NCBI GenBank assembly: GCA_037783415.1
Contig: JAZGTN010000026.1
Location: forward strand, 3,493,001 to 3,557,000
Direction of reading: 5' to 3'
Length of the DNA stretch: 64,000 nucleotides
Origin: Leptasterias polaris
Lineage: Eukaryota > Echinodermata > Asteroidea > Forcipulatida > Asteriidae
Part shown: positions 13,451 to 27,507 of the stretch, in pieces
Layout: every line of letters starts with the position of its first letter
Numbering within the stretch: position 1 is the stretch's first letter
The notes under the pieces: generated by a model
Told to the model about the DNA's origin: nothing
What the model saw: the letters and a program-made list of their open reading frames with translations, nothing else
Databases searched by the model: none
Program-made: the position numbers and the translations under genes

Positions 13451-15835
13451 TGAATTTTTGAGTTTGTTCCATCTCAAAAATACACACAAATCGTTGTCCG
13501 CAGACTTTGATATCCTTCCCAAGCTCGTACGGTCATGAAACTTGGCAACAGTGTTACACCTGATAAATAGATGAAACAGAAGTTTTGACACATAATGACG
13601 TCATCCATTGATTTATTGGGTAATTAAATGTAATTAATTTAAATCAAATTTTGAGTTTTTGGTTTAACAACCAGAACTCAGAAACTAAGAACGATAAATT
13701 CGTTGTTATTTTTTGAAAACAAATGGTATTTAAACCGCTGCAAGCAGTCATGTGACAATTCATACAGGTTTACTTTCGAGACACATTGTCAATGTAACTG
13801 TGAAGCTATCAATAATGTACAATGTACTGGTAAAATGCACACAATAGTGTCTAGACTCCGAAGTTTAATTTAGTACATACATTGTGTCAGACAATAAACC
13901 ATTGCAAGCAGCCATGTGATAAATCATGATTGTTTTTATTTTCGAGACACATTTGTCAAGGTAACTGTGAAGCTATCAATAATGTACAATGTACTGGTAA
14001 AATGCACACAATAGTGTCTAGACTCCGAAGTTTAATTTAGTACATACATTGTGTCAGACAATAAACCATTGCAAGCAGCCATGTGATAAGTCATGAATGT
14101 TTACTTTCGAGACACATTTGTCAAGGTAACTGTGAAGCTATCAAATCGTCACCTACCGGTTCCACGAACTGACACACACGTAGACAGTAAAAAGTAACAA
14201 TTGTAGAAAACGGCATCTAATGTTGAAGGCTTTTATAAAATACCGCTTTCCTTCAAAAAGTCACTAGTTTTCTTACAGTGGAGACTTGTTACTTTGAACT
14301 TCATATACATGGTGCTTATGACCGCTTTTTGTCCTAAATTAATAAGCAATAAAGTGAAACGTTTTGTGTTAGTACGTGAAATCAAAAATTGATGCAAAAT
14401 GTTTTCGAGCTTGAAACATTAGTACCGTAGCTCACAGTATTCCGGGATGGGATGGGAAACAACTTCTGACTCGATCAAGCATATTCTGTAGATTTCAAAA
14501 TTAAACTTATTTTGTTTGAAAATAGACGATTGATAGAGCGTGCTCTGACAGGGGGTGACTTCATAATTCCTTACATTATAACATCAGAGAACACATAAAG
14601 TAGCATACCGCGCCGCACAGTCTTATGGAGGTGTTTTTTTTACCACACAGGCCATAGAACAGAAATTGTGGCGAGCGAAATCTATTGACTTTACGTTGGG
14701 CACTGGTGACGTCATGATGACGTCGCACAATGTTTTAGCATCAAGTGGTGACGTTGGTGAGATGTTTTTAAAACTAAGAAGCATTTAGTATGATCGTCGC
14801 AGAGGTAGAATTAGGCAATGGGGGATTGGTATGGTTGTTGGCTGTGTCACTATAGTCAGAGAATGGTTCGACTAATAAATGTTTTTCGTCAACTTTTTTA
14901 TTATGACATGCATATTTAAAGACCCTTCGATGGAGGTTTTCCTAAAAATAGTACTTAACTCATTATGTTATTAGTATAAATTCACGAGATGCTTAGACTT
15001 GCCGTCCTCATGCTTTGCCTTTGTCTTGCATAATTATCCTAAACAAGTGTCTTTCATTTTAATATTCTAAATTTAACAAACCGTTCTGTAGGAAAATCAA
15101 TGTCTAAAAATCAAACAAGCTAATTTAAAACATGCAACCGATAGCTCATAATACTTGACTAATTTTAATGACATCTTCATCAGTGCATATATGTTTTGAA
15201 CAATTAATGATTCATGCACCGATACTTAATGAGTATCCAACTCACTGTAAAAAGTTTCAGAATTGTAACTTAATAATGTCAACATAAATATCATCTAATG
15301 TGGTTTTTTAATCAAAAAAGAATCGATATCCATTGACAAATAAATAAACTTCAGTGAATGGCATATATAATAGTTGAACGTGTGGGTCATTCAAATGATT
15401 GTTTCAACATCTGCTGCCAAGAGAAGGGGAAAATGTTCCTCTGCTGTATGACTATGAAATGACAATGGACCTTTTGCTCTTTCAAATAATTTAAATAATG
15501 TACTCTTTCGCTGATTTTTGTGTGTAAGTTAATCTTTGTTTTTCACTTGGCACATATTTAAATATCTATGTCTCGATAAAAACATTTGTAACTTCATAAT
15601 GATGTCATCAGTTTTCAAATCTGGCTAAACAAAAGTTTGTTATTTATAAAATTTCATATCTTGAGTAGCTTTTATTTCCTGTGTAAGAAGATTTACACTT
15701 TACTTTACTTTAAAATTTACAAGCTATCAACAATGTTTTCAGCGATTCAATGATATAGCTAACGCATTAAAACAGCACTGAGCCCAGCGAGAACCCGAAC
15801 ACCTAGAGTTTGTTTTACAAACTCTAAATCTCTAG
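13451..15835 (+). mobile_element. Chimeric Helitron-like unit: C-type head, A-type tail
   Basis: The first part (13451 to about 14740) starts TGAATTTTTGAG and matches the heads of the C units at 27142 and 30671. It includes the segment ending in TGACGTCA at 14707-14714. It then switches abruptly to A-type middle sequence (catcaagtggtgacg) and ends at the usual hairpin (15804-15826) and CTAG (15832-15835). Two adjacent near-identical copies of a roughly 170-bp block lie at about 13795-14125. Confidence 0.57.
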
Positions 15836-17880
15836 TGGATTTTTGAGTTTGTTCGCCCACCTCAAAAATACACGCATCGTTGTCCACAGACTTTGACATC
15901 TTTCCCAAACTCGCACGGTTATGAAACTTGGCAACAATATTACACCTGATGATTAGATAAAACAGAAATTTCGACAACATAATGACGTCACCCAATGAAT
16001 TATTGGGTAATTAAATGTAAATAATTTAATCAAATTTTGAGTCTTTGGTTTAACAACCATGCAGAACTCGCAAACTAAGAAAGATAAATTCGTTGTTTTT
16101 TCTTGAAAACAAAGGGTACTGAATACTTATTGTTTTATACACTGGAACAAATCAAGTTTTTCATAGATCTATTAGAGAAATTGGCCTTTAATCTTAATCC
16201 ATTGCCTAACGCAGAATGACATACCCCCTCGCGACTGGCAACGGTGGGTAGCTAGCCAGTCAAGGCACTTGTTACAGACCAACGTGGCACAACGGTAGTT
16301 GTTTACTATCAGTGCCATGTGGGCGTAACGAGCGTTTCCATTCATTTTTTACTTACAACGTAGTGCAATCTTATCAATGGCGTACTTACTACTACGTACT
16401 AGCATTAACATGATTTCCGCTAAGATTCGACGTCTAATTGTTCCCCTACTTGCCCTTCTCATGGCTTTATTATCAATATGGAATTGAAGACGAAGTTTCA
16501 CTGAGATGACCACCTGCTTCAGTGATTCGTATGATATTTAATTATGTGGGAAAATGCAAGCAGGAAAAGACGAACAATGGTTATGTTTTGATCATACACC
16601 GAGAAGGAAGGACGCGTCATCGGTTTGTGTAGGGTGTTTCAGACCCTCACACACGGTAGTCTTTATCGTCGCTGCACGGTGACTAGAAACGGTACGTTTC
16701 GTATGAACATCATTGCTTTTCAAAATGGGTCTTTTATTGAATGCACAATTATGTTATAAAGTTTATCCTGTATAATCAAGTTGTGACGTTGGTGAGATGT
16801 TTTTAAAACTAAGAAGCATTTAGTATGATCGTCGCAGAGGTAGAATTAGGCAATGGGGGATTGGTATGGTTGTTGGCTGTGTCACTATAGTCAGAGAATG
16901 GTTCGACTAATATAGTAATAAATGTTTTTCGTCAACTTTGTATTATGACATGCATATTTAAAGACCCTTCGATGGAGGTTTTCCTAAAAATAGTACTTAA
17001 CTCATTATGTTATTAGTATAAATTCACGAGATGCTTAGACTTGCCGTCCTCATGCTTTGCCTTTGTCTTGCATAATTATCCTAAACAAGTGTCTTTCATT
17101 TTAATATTCTAAATTTAACAAACCGTTCTGTAGGAAAATCAATGTCTAAAAATCAAACAAGCTAATTTAAAACATGCAACCGATAGCTCATAATACTTGA
17201 CTAATTTTAATGACATCTTCATCAGTGCATATGTTTTGAACAATTAATGATTCCTGCACCGATACTTAATGAGTATCCAACTCACTGTAAAAAGTTTCAG
17301 AATTGTAACTTAATAATGTGAACATAAATATCATCTAATGTGGTTTTTTAATCAAAAAAGAATCGATATCCATTGACAAATAAATAAACTTCAGTGAATG
17401 GCATATATAATAGTTGAACGTGTGGGTCATTCAAAGGATTGTTTCAACATCTGCTGCCAAGATGAAGGGGAAGGGGAAAATGTTCCTCTGCTGTATGACT
17501 ATGAAATGACAATGGACATTTTGCTCTTTCAAATAATTTAAATAATGTACTCTTTCGCTGATTTTTTTTGGGTAAGTTAATCTTTGTTTTTCACTTGGCA
17601 CATATTTAAATATCTATGTCTCGATAAAAACATTTGTAACTTCATAATGATGTCATCAGTTCAAATCTGGCTAAACAAAAGTTTGTTATTTATAAAATTT
17701 CATATCTTGAGTAGCTTTTATTTCCTGTGTAAGAAGATTTACACTTTACTTTCTTTAAAATTTACAAGCTATCAACAATGTTTTCAGCGATTCAATGATA
17801 TAGCTAACGCATTAAAACAGCACTGAGCCCAGCGAGAACCCGAACACCTAGAGTTTGTTTTACAAACTCTAAATCTCTAG
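15836..17880 (+). mobile_element. Helitron-like unit A, first of a near-identical pair
   Basis: This 2,045-bp A unit is almost the same, base for base, as the next unit (17881-19923). Differences are scattered single bases and small indels. Both ends are present; the terminal CTAG is at 17877-17880 behind the hairpin at 17849-17871. The high similarity implies recent tandem duplication or recent gene conversion. Confidence 0.62.
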
Positions 17881-19923
17881 TGGATTTTTGAGTTTGTTCG
17901 CCCACCTCAAAAATACACGCATCGTTGTCCACAGACTTTGACATCTTTCCCAAACTCGCACGGTCATGAAACTTGGCAACAATATTACACCTGATGATTA
18001 GATAAAACAGAAATTTCGACAACATAATGACGTCACCCAGTGAATTATTGGGTAATTAAATGTAAATAATTTAATCAAATTTTGAGTCTTTGGTTTAACA
18101 ACCATGCAGAACTCGCCAACTAAGAACGATAAATTCGTTGTTTTTTCTTGAAAACAAAGGGTACTGAATACTTATTGTTTTATACACTGGAACAAATCAA
18201 GTTTTTCATAGATCTATTAGAGAAATTGGCCTTTAATCTTAATCCATTGCCTAACGCAGATTGACATACCCCCTCGCGACTGGCAACGGTGGGTAGCTAG
18301 CCAGTCAAGGCACTTGTTACAGACCAACGTGGCACAACGATAGTTGTTTACTATCAGTGCCATGTGGGCGTAACGAGAGTTTCCATTCATGTTTTACTTA
18401 CAACGCAAGTGCAATCTTATCAATGGCGTACTTACTACTACGTACTAGAATTAACATGATTTCCGCTAAGATTCGACGTCTAATTGTTCCCCTACTTGCC
18501 CTTCTCATGGCTTTATTATCAATATGGAATTGAAGACGAAGTTTCACTGAGATGACCACCTGCTTCAGTGATTCGTATGATATTTAATTATGTGGGAAAA
18601 TGCAAGCAGAAAAAGACGGACATTGGTTGTGTTTTGATCACACACCGAGAAGAAGGGACGCGTCATCGGTTTGTGTAGGGTGTTTCAGACCCTCACACAC
18701 GGTAGTCTTTATCGTCGCAGCACGGTGACTAGAAACGGTACGTTTCGTATGAACATCATTGCTTTTCAAAATGGGTCTTTTATTTAATGCACAATTATGT
18801 TATAAAGTTTATCCTGTATCATCAAGTTGTGACGTTGGTGAGATGTTTTTAAAACTAAGAAGCATTTAGTATGATCGTCGCAGAGGTAGAATTAGGCAAT
18901 GGGGGATTGGTATGGTTGTTGGCTGTGTCACTGTAGTCAGAGAATGGTTCGACTAATAAATGTTTTTCGTCAACTTTGTATTATGACATGCATATTTAAA
19001 GACCCTTCGATGGAGGTTTTCCTAAAAATAGTACTTAACTCATTATGTTATTAGTATAAATTCACGAGATGCTTAGACTTGCCGTCCTCATGCTTTGCCT
19101 TTGTCTTGCATAATTATCCTAAAAAAGTGTCTTTCATTTTAATATTCTAAATTTAACAAACTGTTCTGTAGGAAAATCAATGTCTAAAAATCAAACAAGC
19201 TAATTTAAAACATGCAACCGATAGCTCATAATACTTGACTAATTTTAATGACATCTTCATCAGTGCATATATGTTTTGAACAATTAATGATTCATGCACT
19301 GATACTTAATGAGTATCCAACTCACTGTAAAAAGTTTCAGAATTGTAACTTAATAATGTCAACATAAATATCATCTAATGTGGTTTTTTAATCAAAAAAG
19401 AATCGATATCCATTGACAAATAAATAAACTTCAGTGAATGGCATATATAATAGTTGAACGTGTGGGTCATTCAAAGGATTGTTTCAACATCTGCTGCCAA
19501 GATGAAGGGGAAGGGGAAAATGTTTCTCTGCTGTATGACTATGAAATGACAATGGACGTTTTGCTCTTTCAAATAATTTAAATAATGTACTCTTTCGCTG
19601 ATTTTTGTTGTTGTAAGTTAATCTTTGTTTTTCACTTGGCACATATTTAAATATCTATGTCTCGATAAAAACATTTGTAACTTCATAATGATGTCATCAG
19701 TTTTCAAATCTGGATAAACAAAAGTTTGTTATTTATAAAATTTCATATCTTGAGTAGCTTTTGTTTCCTGTGTAAGAAGATTTACACTTTACTTTCTTTA
19801 AAATTTACAAGCTATCAACAATGTTTTCAGCGATTCAATGATATAGCTAACGCATTAAAACAGCACTGAGCCCAGCGAGAACCCGAACACCTAGAGTTTG
19901 TTTTACAAACTCTAAATCTCTAG
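17881..19923 (+). mobile_element. Helitron-like unit A, second of a near-identical pair
   Basis: This 2,043-bp unit directly follows its near twin in the same orientation. The terminal hairpin is at 19892-19914 and CTAG at 19920-19923, followed by T and a B-type unit. No open reading frame of credible coding character is present. The small open frame that crosses each unit junction on the minus strand is a by-product of the tandem arrangement. Confidence 0.62.
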
Positions 19924-21417
19924 TTAGGTGTTCGGTCCACAGACCGAACAACTCCTTGTTTTTGTTCGGTTTTTTTTTTTTTTTTTTTTTTTTTTTCTTT
20001 GTTTTGCTTAATCTTCTGATAGTCGTTTGTCCGCAGAAAAAAACATACTTGCAAACCTTTGATCAACTTGAAACTTAATGTGACATTAGAACATAAAGAG
20101 CAGAAGACGTGTGAGCAATGACGTCATGATGACGTCATCGGGTGTCAAATTACAAGCCATTTAAGGTCAAAAAAGTACCCTCATGCCAATGCCTGTATGT
20201 TTCTGAATAGGAAAGCTATAGTATTCATATTTAAACATTATGATAGATCAAGACACGGGCAACATTTGAAAAGTTAACGCCAAATTCACATGACCTTTAC
20301 TTCCGGTCGTAACGGAAGGTCAAAGTTTGCCTTTCTGCAATTCTTAACCAAAAAACATTTCCTGCCCAAATTATTCACTTCTGTTTATCCGATCAACCTC
20401 AAATTTACACCATGTTAGAACCTTGATGAAACCTCCATCAAGTTGTTGTGACGTCATGATTACGTCATCAGGTGTTGAAATACAGTAAATCAAAATTTAA
20501 TATTTCAAAAAATCATAACTTAATCATTACTGAATGGATTGCTTCAATCAATACATCATCGGACAGGTCTTTTAAAACTCAGCAAATGCTACACAAAGAG
20601 TTATCCCGGTTGTTCTTGACTTCCCGCTGAAAATGTAAGTTGAACATTACGTTAGTATTAGCCCGCAGGTCTGGTCATTCTGCTCCATTGACCACGCGTA
20701 ATCTTGCATGTACATGTAAACGGTACACAACACTGCGCCATTGATCTTAGGTGCAAAGTCCACGAAGACTGCATTGCTGTGTCGTGATACGTTATCCATG
20801 GTGGCGCTATACCAAGTTAATGGTCCTTTGTTACTGCACTCGTCGATAAATGCAACCATCCTTCGGAAATCTACGATGTTCGACGGTGGTCCAATGAATA
20901 GCTCATTGCATAACCTTCGTGTTAGCCTTTTGTTGGCTTGGTGGTAAATATCAACTGAACGAGTGTATTTTGCTGAATTGTTTTGGTGATTTGAAGAACT
21001 TTTGATAACTGAGAAAATGCAATCGGAAAAAGGTCAACATAAATTTGACTCTGATCAACAACGGTTTTTACGCGAATCTAACTTTTAGATCCTGTTGAAT
21101 ACTTCAAAGAAATACAATGTGAACAGCAAAATAAAGTCAACATAAATTGCACATCGTGTAAACAGTAGGTTCTTATGCCCTTTTCATAATCATGACTTGT
21201 TGCTTCAGTAATCGGCACCAGACGGTATAAGCGCAGCAAACAGGCGTAGTTTGATAACATTTTTTTTTGAATTGTTAGTGATATCTTTTAGTATTATAGT
21301 CCAATAACTACGGATTGGATTTCTACAATCAATACATCATCGAACGGGTCTTGCATACGATCAGTTCAGTTTATGACTATTTACATGAAAAACCTCGCCG
21401 TTACGTTGTTTAATTAA
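19924..21417 (+). mobile_element. Helitron-like unit B, 3'-truncated
   Basis: This B-type unit starts TTAGGTGTTCGGTCC with a long T tract near 19970-19996. It matches the B units at 3653 and 7502 but degrades after about 21120. It joins A-type sequence around 21418 (gacgtcacccaatgaatt). The junction differs from that of the first chimeric unit, so the two B/A chimeras arose separately or were reshaped independently. Confidence 0.55.
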
Positions 21418-23814
21418 TAGACGTCACCCAATGAATTATTGGGTAATTAAATGTAAATAATTTAATCAAATTTTGAGTCTTTGGTTTAACAACCATGCAG
21501 AACTCGCAAACTAAGAACGATAAATTCGTTGTTTTTTCTTGAAAACAAAGGGTACTGAATACTTATTGTTTTATACACTGGAACAAATCAAGTTTTTCAT
21601 AGATCTATTAGAGAAATTGGCCTTTAATCTTAATCCATTGCCTAACGCAGAATGGCATATACCCCCTCGCGACTGGCAACGGTGGGTAGCTAGCCAGTCA
21701 ATGCACTTGTTACAGACCAACGTGGCACAACGGTAGTTGTTCACTATCAGTGCCATGTGGGCGTAACGAGAGTTTCCATTCATGTTTTACTTACAACGTA
21801 GTGCAATCTTATCAATGGCGTACTTACTACTACGTACTAGCATTAACATGATTTTCGCTAAGATTTGACGTCTAATTGTTCCCCTACTTGCCCTTCTCAT
21901 GGCTTTATTATCAATATGGAATTGAAGACGAAGTTTCACTGAGATGACCACCTGCTTCAGTGATTCGTATGGTATTTAATTATGTGGGAAAATGCAAGCA
22001 GGAAAAGACGAACAATGGTTATGTTTTGATCATACACCGAGAAGGAAGGATGTGTCATCCGATCGTAATGGGTGTTTCAGACCCTTCTCACGGCATGTGT
22101 TTATCCATGGAGGTAGGAATTTTTGCTACACGGGACTAACTTCGGTAAGTTTTCGTGTGAACATCATTGCTTTTCAAAATGATTCTTTTATTTGATGCAC
22201 AATTACGTTATAAAGTTTATCCTGTATCATCAAGTGGTGACGTTGGTGAAATGTTTTTAAAACTAAGGAACGTTTAGTATGAACGTCGAAGAGATAGAGT
22301 TGGGCAATGGGGGATTGGTATGATTGTTGGCTGTGTCACATAATCAGAAAATGGTCAGACTGATGAATGTTTTCAGTCAACTTTGTATTATGACATAATT
22401 ATTTGAAAACCCTTCGATAAAGTTTCCCCTAATAAGGTTTCGTTTATAAGTTGTTCACATCAAAAACAGGATGTGCACCTTCCACTAATTTTTTCTTGCG
22501 TAATTTCCTACTCTGATATGTTGTATTGTTATGCGCCCTCGAACAGGTTGGTCCTGGAGAGGGCGCAATATAAATTCAATAAATCATTATTATCATTATA
22601 AAATCATAAAATGTTGTAAGTCTTGAATTTTATTTATTTGAGCAGTTTCAGCTTGACTTAATTTGCTTTGAGTCATACTTTGTTTATTGTTTTTTTCTTC
22701 TTCAGAATATACAACACATCAGTACCCGAATGTTCTCCAGTGAAAAAAATCATACTCGTTGCTGTGTTCAATTCCCTAATTCCTTGCTGAATGTATGATG
22801 ATGCACCATACAGGTAGAAATAGTTATTAACTCGTTACAACTATTTTATTAGTTTAAATTCACGAGAGGCTTAAATTTGCCGTCTTCATGACTTGCCTTT
22901 ATCTTGCATAATTTTTAAAAACATGTGTTTTTTATTTCAATATTATAAATTTAACAAACCGTTCTGTATGAAGACTAATGTCTAAAAATCAAGCAAGCTA
23001 TTTTAAAAAATGCAACCAATAGCTCATTGTATGCTCGACTTGTTTTAACGACATCATCATCAGTGCATATGTATTTAACAATCAAAGTATCATGCACCGA
23101 TACATAATGAGAAGCCAAATCACAGTATTTGAAAACCTGTTAAAACTTCTAAGAATTGTAATTTAATAATGTCAACATGATTTGCATAGTCGGATTTATT
23201 ATAAAGAATCAATATCCATTGGAAAATAAATAAACTTCTGTGAGTGGCATACATGATAGTTGTACTTGTGAGTAATTCAAAGGCGCGTTTTAAGATAATA
23301 TGCAACCAAAACAAAAGGAAATTAGAAAAATTTATGCTGCTCTGTATGAAAGGACAATATTGACCCTCTGCCCTTTCAAATAAATTAAATAATGTACTCT
23401 TTTGCTGACAATACGTTTAGTAAGTTCACCTACGTTTTTCACTTACAATTTAAAGCACATAATTAAATACCAATGTCTCGATAAGAACTTATCAAACGTC
23501 ATCAGTTTTCAAATGTAGGATAAGGATAAGGATAAGGATCATTTTTTTTAGCAACCAAAATAGGGTTGGCTTTAACAAAAGATTATTATTTTTAAAAATT
23601 CATATTGTGAGGTGCATTAATTTCCTGTGTAAACTAACGTTCAATCAACGAAGATTTACACTTTACTTTCCTTGAAATTTCAAAAGCTATCAACAATGTT
23701 TTCAGCGATTCAATGATATAGCGATTCAATGATATAGCTAACGCATTAAAACAGCACTGAGCCCAGCGAGAACCCGAACACCTAGAGTTTGTTTTACAAA
23801 CTCTAAATCTCTAG
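21418..23814 (+). mobile_element. Helitron-like unit A, 5'-truncated
   Basis: This A-type sequence lacks the first roughly 150 bases of the unit. It resembles 5261-7501, including the LINE-like tail at about 22532-22600 and the (GGATAA)n tract at 23518-23540. It ends with the hairpin at 23783-23805 and CTAG at 23811-23814. Confidence 0.58.
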
Positions 23815-24263
23815 TGGATTTTTGAGTTTGTTCGCCCACCTCAAAAATACACGCATCGTTGTCCGCAGACTTTGACATCTTTCCCAAATTCGCACGGTCA
23901 TGAAACTTGGCAACAATATTACACCTGATGATTAGATAAGACATAAATTTCGACAACATAATGACGTCACCCAATGAATTATTGGGTAATTAAATGTAAT
24001 TAATTTAATCAAATTTTGAGTTTTTGGTTTAACAACCATGCAGAACTCGCAAACTAAGAACGATAAATTCGTTGTTATTTCTTGAAAACAAAGGGTATTG
24101 AATACTTATTGCTTTATACATTGGAACAAATCAAGTTTGAAATTTCAAAAGCTATCAACAATGTTTTCAGCGATTCAATGTTATAGCTAACGCATTAAAA
24201 CAGCACTGAGCCCAGCGAGAACCCGAACACCTAGAGTTTGTTTTACAAACTCTAAATCTCTAG
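23815..24263 (+). mobile_element. Helitron-like mini-unit (449 bp)
   Basis: This unit has lost most of its interior. The 5' segment runs to 'gaacaaatcaagttt' and is joined directly to the 3' segment starting 'gaaatttcaaaagc'. Both termini remain, with CTAG at 24260-24263. The mini-unit at 26693-27141 has the same internal junction and the same length, so both derive from one deletion. Confidence 0.6.
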
Positions 24264-26692
24264 TGGATTTTTGAGTTTGTTCGCCCACCTCAAAAATACA
24301 CGCATCGTTGTCCGCAGACTTTGACATCTTTCCCAAACTCGCACGGTCATGAAACTTGGCAACAATATTACACCTGATGATTAGATAAAACAGAAATTTC
24401 GACAACATAATGACGTCACCCAATGAATTATTGGGTAATTAAATGTAAATAATTTAATCAAATTTTTAGTCTTTGGTTTAACAACCATGCAGAACTCGCA
24501 AACTCAGAACGATAAATTCGTTGTTATTTCTTGAAAACAAAGGGTACTGAATACTTATTGTTTTATACACTGGAACAAATCAAGTTTTTCATAGATCTAT
24601 TAGAGAAATTTGCCTTTAATCTTTAATCCATTGCCTAACGCAGAATGACATACCCCCTCGCGACTGGCAACGGTGGGTAGCTAGCTAGCCAGTCAAGGCA
24701 CTTGTTACAGACCAACGTGGCACAACGGTAGTTGTTTACTATCAGTGCCATGTGGGCGTAACGTGAGTTTCCATTCATATTTTACTTACAACGTAGTGCA
24801 ATCTTATCAATGGCGTACTTACTACTACGTACTAGCATTAACATTATTTCCGCTAAGATTCGACGTCTAATTGTTCCCCGATTCGCCCTTCTCATGGCGT
24901 TATGATCAATATGGAATTGAAGACGAAGTTTCACTGAGATGACCACCTGCTTCAGTGATTCGTATGACTTGTAATTGTTTGAGAAAATGCAAGCAGAAAA
25001 AGACGAACATTGGTTATGTGTTTATCAAACACCGAGAAGCAGAGACTTGAAAGGTCAGCTCATGAAGGGTGTTTCGGACGGCGTCCACGGCAGTGTTTAT
25101 CGATGCCATATCGGTGCCACACGGTGATAAAACGGTAAGCTTTGTGTGAAAATCATTGCTTTTCAAAAAGAGTATTTATTTAATGCACAGTTATGTTATA
25201 AAGTTTATCCTTTATCATCAAGTGGTGGCGTTGGTGATGTTTTTAAAACCAAGGAACGTTTAGTGTGATCGTCGAGGAGGTAGAATTGGGCAATGGGGCA
25301 TTGCTATGATTGTTGGCTGTGTCACTAAAGTCAGAAAATGGTCCGACTGATGAATGTTTTTCGGCAACTTTGTATTATGACATATTTAAAGAAACCTGTG
25401 ATGACGTTTGTGTTAAGTAAAGTAGGTTTTGTTTATAAGTTGTTCTCTTCCCAAGTTTGAATTTTGTTACTGTTTTGACCCCCCGCCCCCCCCCCCCCTT
25501 TGAACAGGCTCGTCATTGAGAGAGCGCAATATAAATTCAATAAATTATTATTATTATTATAAAATCATGAAATGTTGTAAGGCTTGAATTTTATTTATTT
25601 GAGCAGTTTCAGCTTGACTTAATTTGCTTTGAGTCATACTTTGTTTATTGTTTTTTTTCTTCTTCAGAATATACAACACATCCTGTACCCGAATGTTCTC
25701 CAGTGAAAGATTTCAAACTCGTTGCTGTGTTCCATTCCCTAAATCCTTGCCGAATGTATGATGCACCATACAGGTAGAAATAGTTATAATGTTAACTCGT
25801 TAAAAATATTGTATTAGTTAAAATTCACGAGAGGCTTAAACTTGGCGTCTTCATGACTTGCCTTTATCTTGCATAATTATTAAAAATAAGTGTTTTTTAT
25901 TTCAATATTACAAATTTAACAAACCGTTCTGTATGAAGACTAATGTCTAAAAATCAAGCAAGCTATTTTAAAAAATGCAACCAATAGCTCATACTATGCT
26001 CGACTTATTTTAACGACATCATCATCAGTGCATATGTATTGAACAATCAAAGTATCATGCACCGATACATAATGAGAAGCCAAATCACAGTATTTGAAAA
26101 CCTGTTAAAACTTCTAAGAATTGTAACTTAATAATGTCAACATGATTTGCATAGTCGGATTTATTAATCAATAAAGAATCAATACCCATTGAAAATAAAT
26201 AAACTTCAGTGAGTGGCATTCATGATAGTTGTACTTGTGAGTAATTCAAAGGCTCGTTTTAAGAAAAATTAATGTTGCTGTATGAAAGGACATTATTGAC
26301 CCTCTGCCCTTCCAAATAATTAAATAATGTATTCTTTTGCTGACATTACGTTTTGTAAGTTCACCTTCGTTTTTCACTTACAATTTAAAGCACATAATTA
26401 AATACCAATGTCTCGATAAGAACTTATCTAACGTCATAATGACGTCATCAGTTTTCAAATTTGGCTTTAACAAAAGATTATTATTTTTAAAACTCATATT
26501 GTGAGGGGCATTAATTTCCTGTGTAAACTAACGTACAATCAAAGAAGATGTACACTTTACTTTCCTTGAAATTTCAAAAGCTATCAACAATGTTTTCAGC
26601 GATTCAATGATATAGATAACGCATTAAAACAGCACTGAGCCCAGCGAGAACCCGAACACCTAGAGTTTGTTTTACAAACTGTAAATCTCTAG
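24264..26692 (+). mobile_element. Helitron-like unit A (2.43 kb) with C tract
   Basis: This is a long A-type unit. Its left half matches the divergent unit at 11285. It carries a C tract interrupted by one G near 25481-25499 and a LINE-like tail to about 25560. The right half matches ordinary A units. The hairpin at 26661-26683 has one mismatch (CTCTA changed to CTGTA); CTAG is at 26689-26692. Confidence 0.58.
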
Positions 26693-27141
26693 TGGATTTT
26701 TGAGTTTGTTCGCCCACCTCAAAAATACACGCATCGTTGTCCGCAGACTTTGACATCTTTCCCAAATTCGCACGGTCATGAAACTTGGCAACAATATTAC
26801 ACCTGATGATTAGATAAGACATAAATTTCGACAACATAATGACGTCACCCAATGAATTATTGGGTAATTAAATGTAATTAATTTAATCAAATTTTGAGTT
26901 TTTGGTTTAACAACCATGCAGAACTCGCAAACTAAGAACGATAAATTCGTTGTTATTTCTTGAAAACAAAGGGTATTGAATACTTATTGCTTTATACATT
27001 GGAACAAATCAAGTTTGAAATTTCAAAAGCTATCAACAATGTTTTCAGCGATTCAATGTTACAGCTAACGCATTAAAACAGCACTGAGCCCAGCGAGAAC
27101 CCGAACACCTAGAGTTTGTTTTACAAACTCTAAATCTCTAG
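26693..27141 (+). mobile_element. Helitron-like mini-unit (449 bp), second copy
   Basis: It is nearly identical to the mini-unit at 23815-24263 and has the same internal deletion junction. The terminal hairpin is at 27110-27132 and CTAG at 27138-27141, followed by T and the first C-type unit. Confidence 0.6.
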
Positions 27142-27410
27142 TGAATTTTTGAGTTTGTTCCATCTCAAAAATACACACAAATCGTTGTCCGCAGACTTTG
27201 ACATCCTTCCCAAGCTCGTACGGTCATGAAACTTGGCAACAGTGTTACACCTGATAAATAGATGAAACAGAAGTTTTGACAACATAATGACGTCATCCAA
27301 TGATTTATCGGGTAAATTAATGATATTAATTTTTTAATCAAATTTTGAGTTTTTGGAACTCACAAACTAAGAATGATAAATTCGTTGTTATTTCTTGAAA
27401 ACCATTGCAA

Positions 27411-27507
27411 CACTAGGTGTTCGGGTATCGATGGGGCACTGTTATGTTACTAAAATGCGTAAGCAGATTTATATTGAAAGTTTTTTAATTTTCAAAAAAA
27501 AAGTCGA
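27411..27507 (-). mobile_element. Inverted fragment of a B-unit 3' end
   Basis: The reverse complement of this stretch matches the last about 95 bases before the hairpin of the full B unit (about 9000-9092). It includes the ATCGATACCCGAACACCTAG part. It interrupts the C-type sequence here and is absent from the equivalent place in the second C copy (near 31105), so it was inserted after the two copies separated or lost from one of them. Confidence 0.55.
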
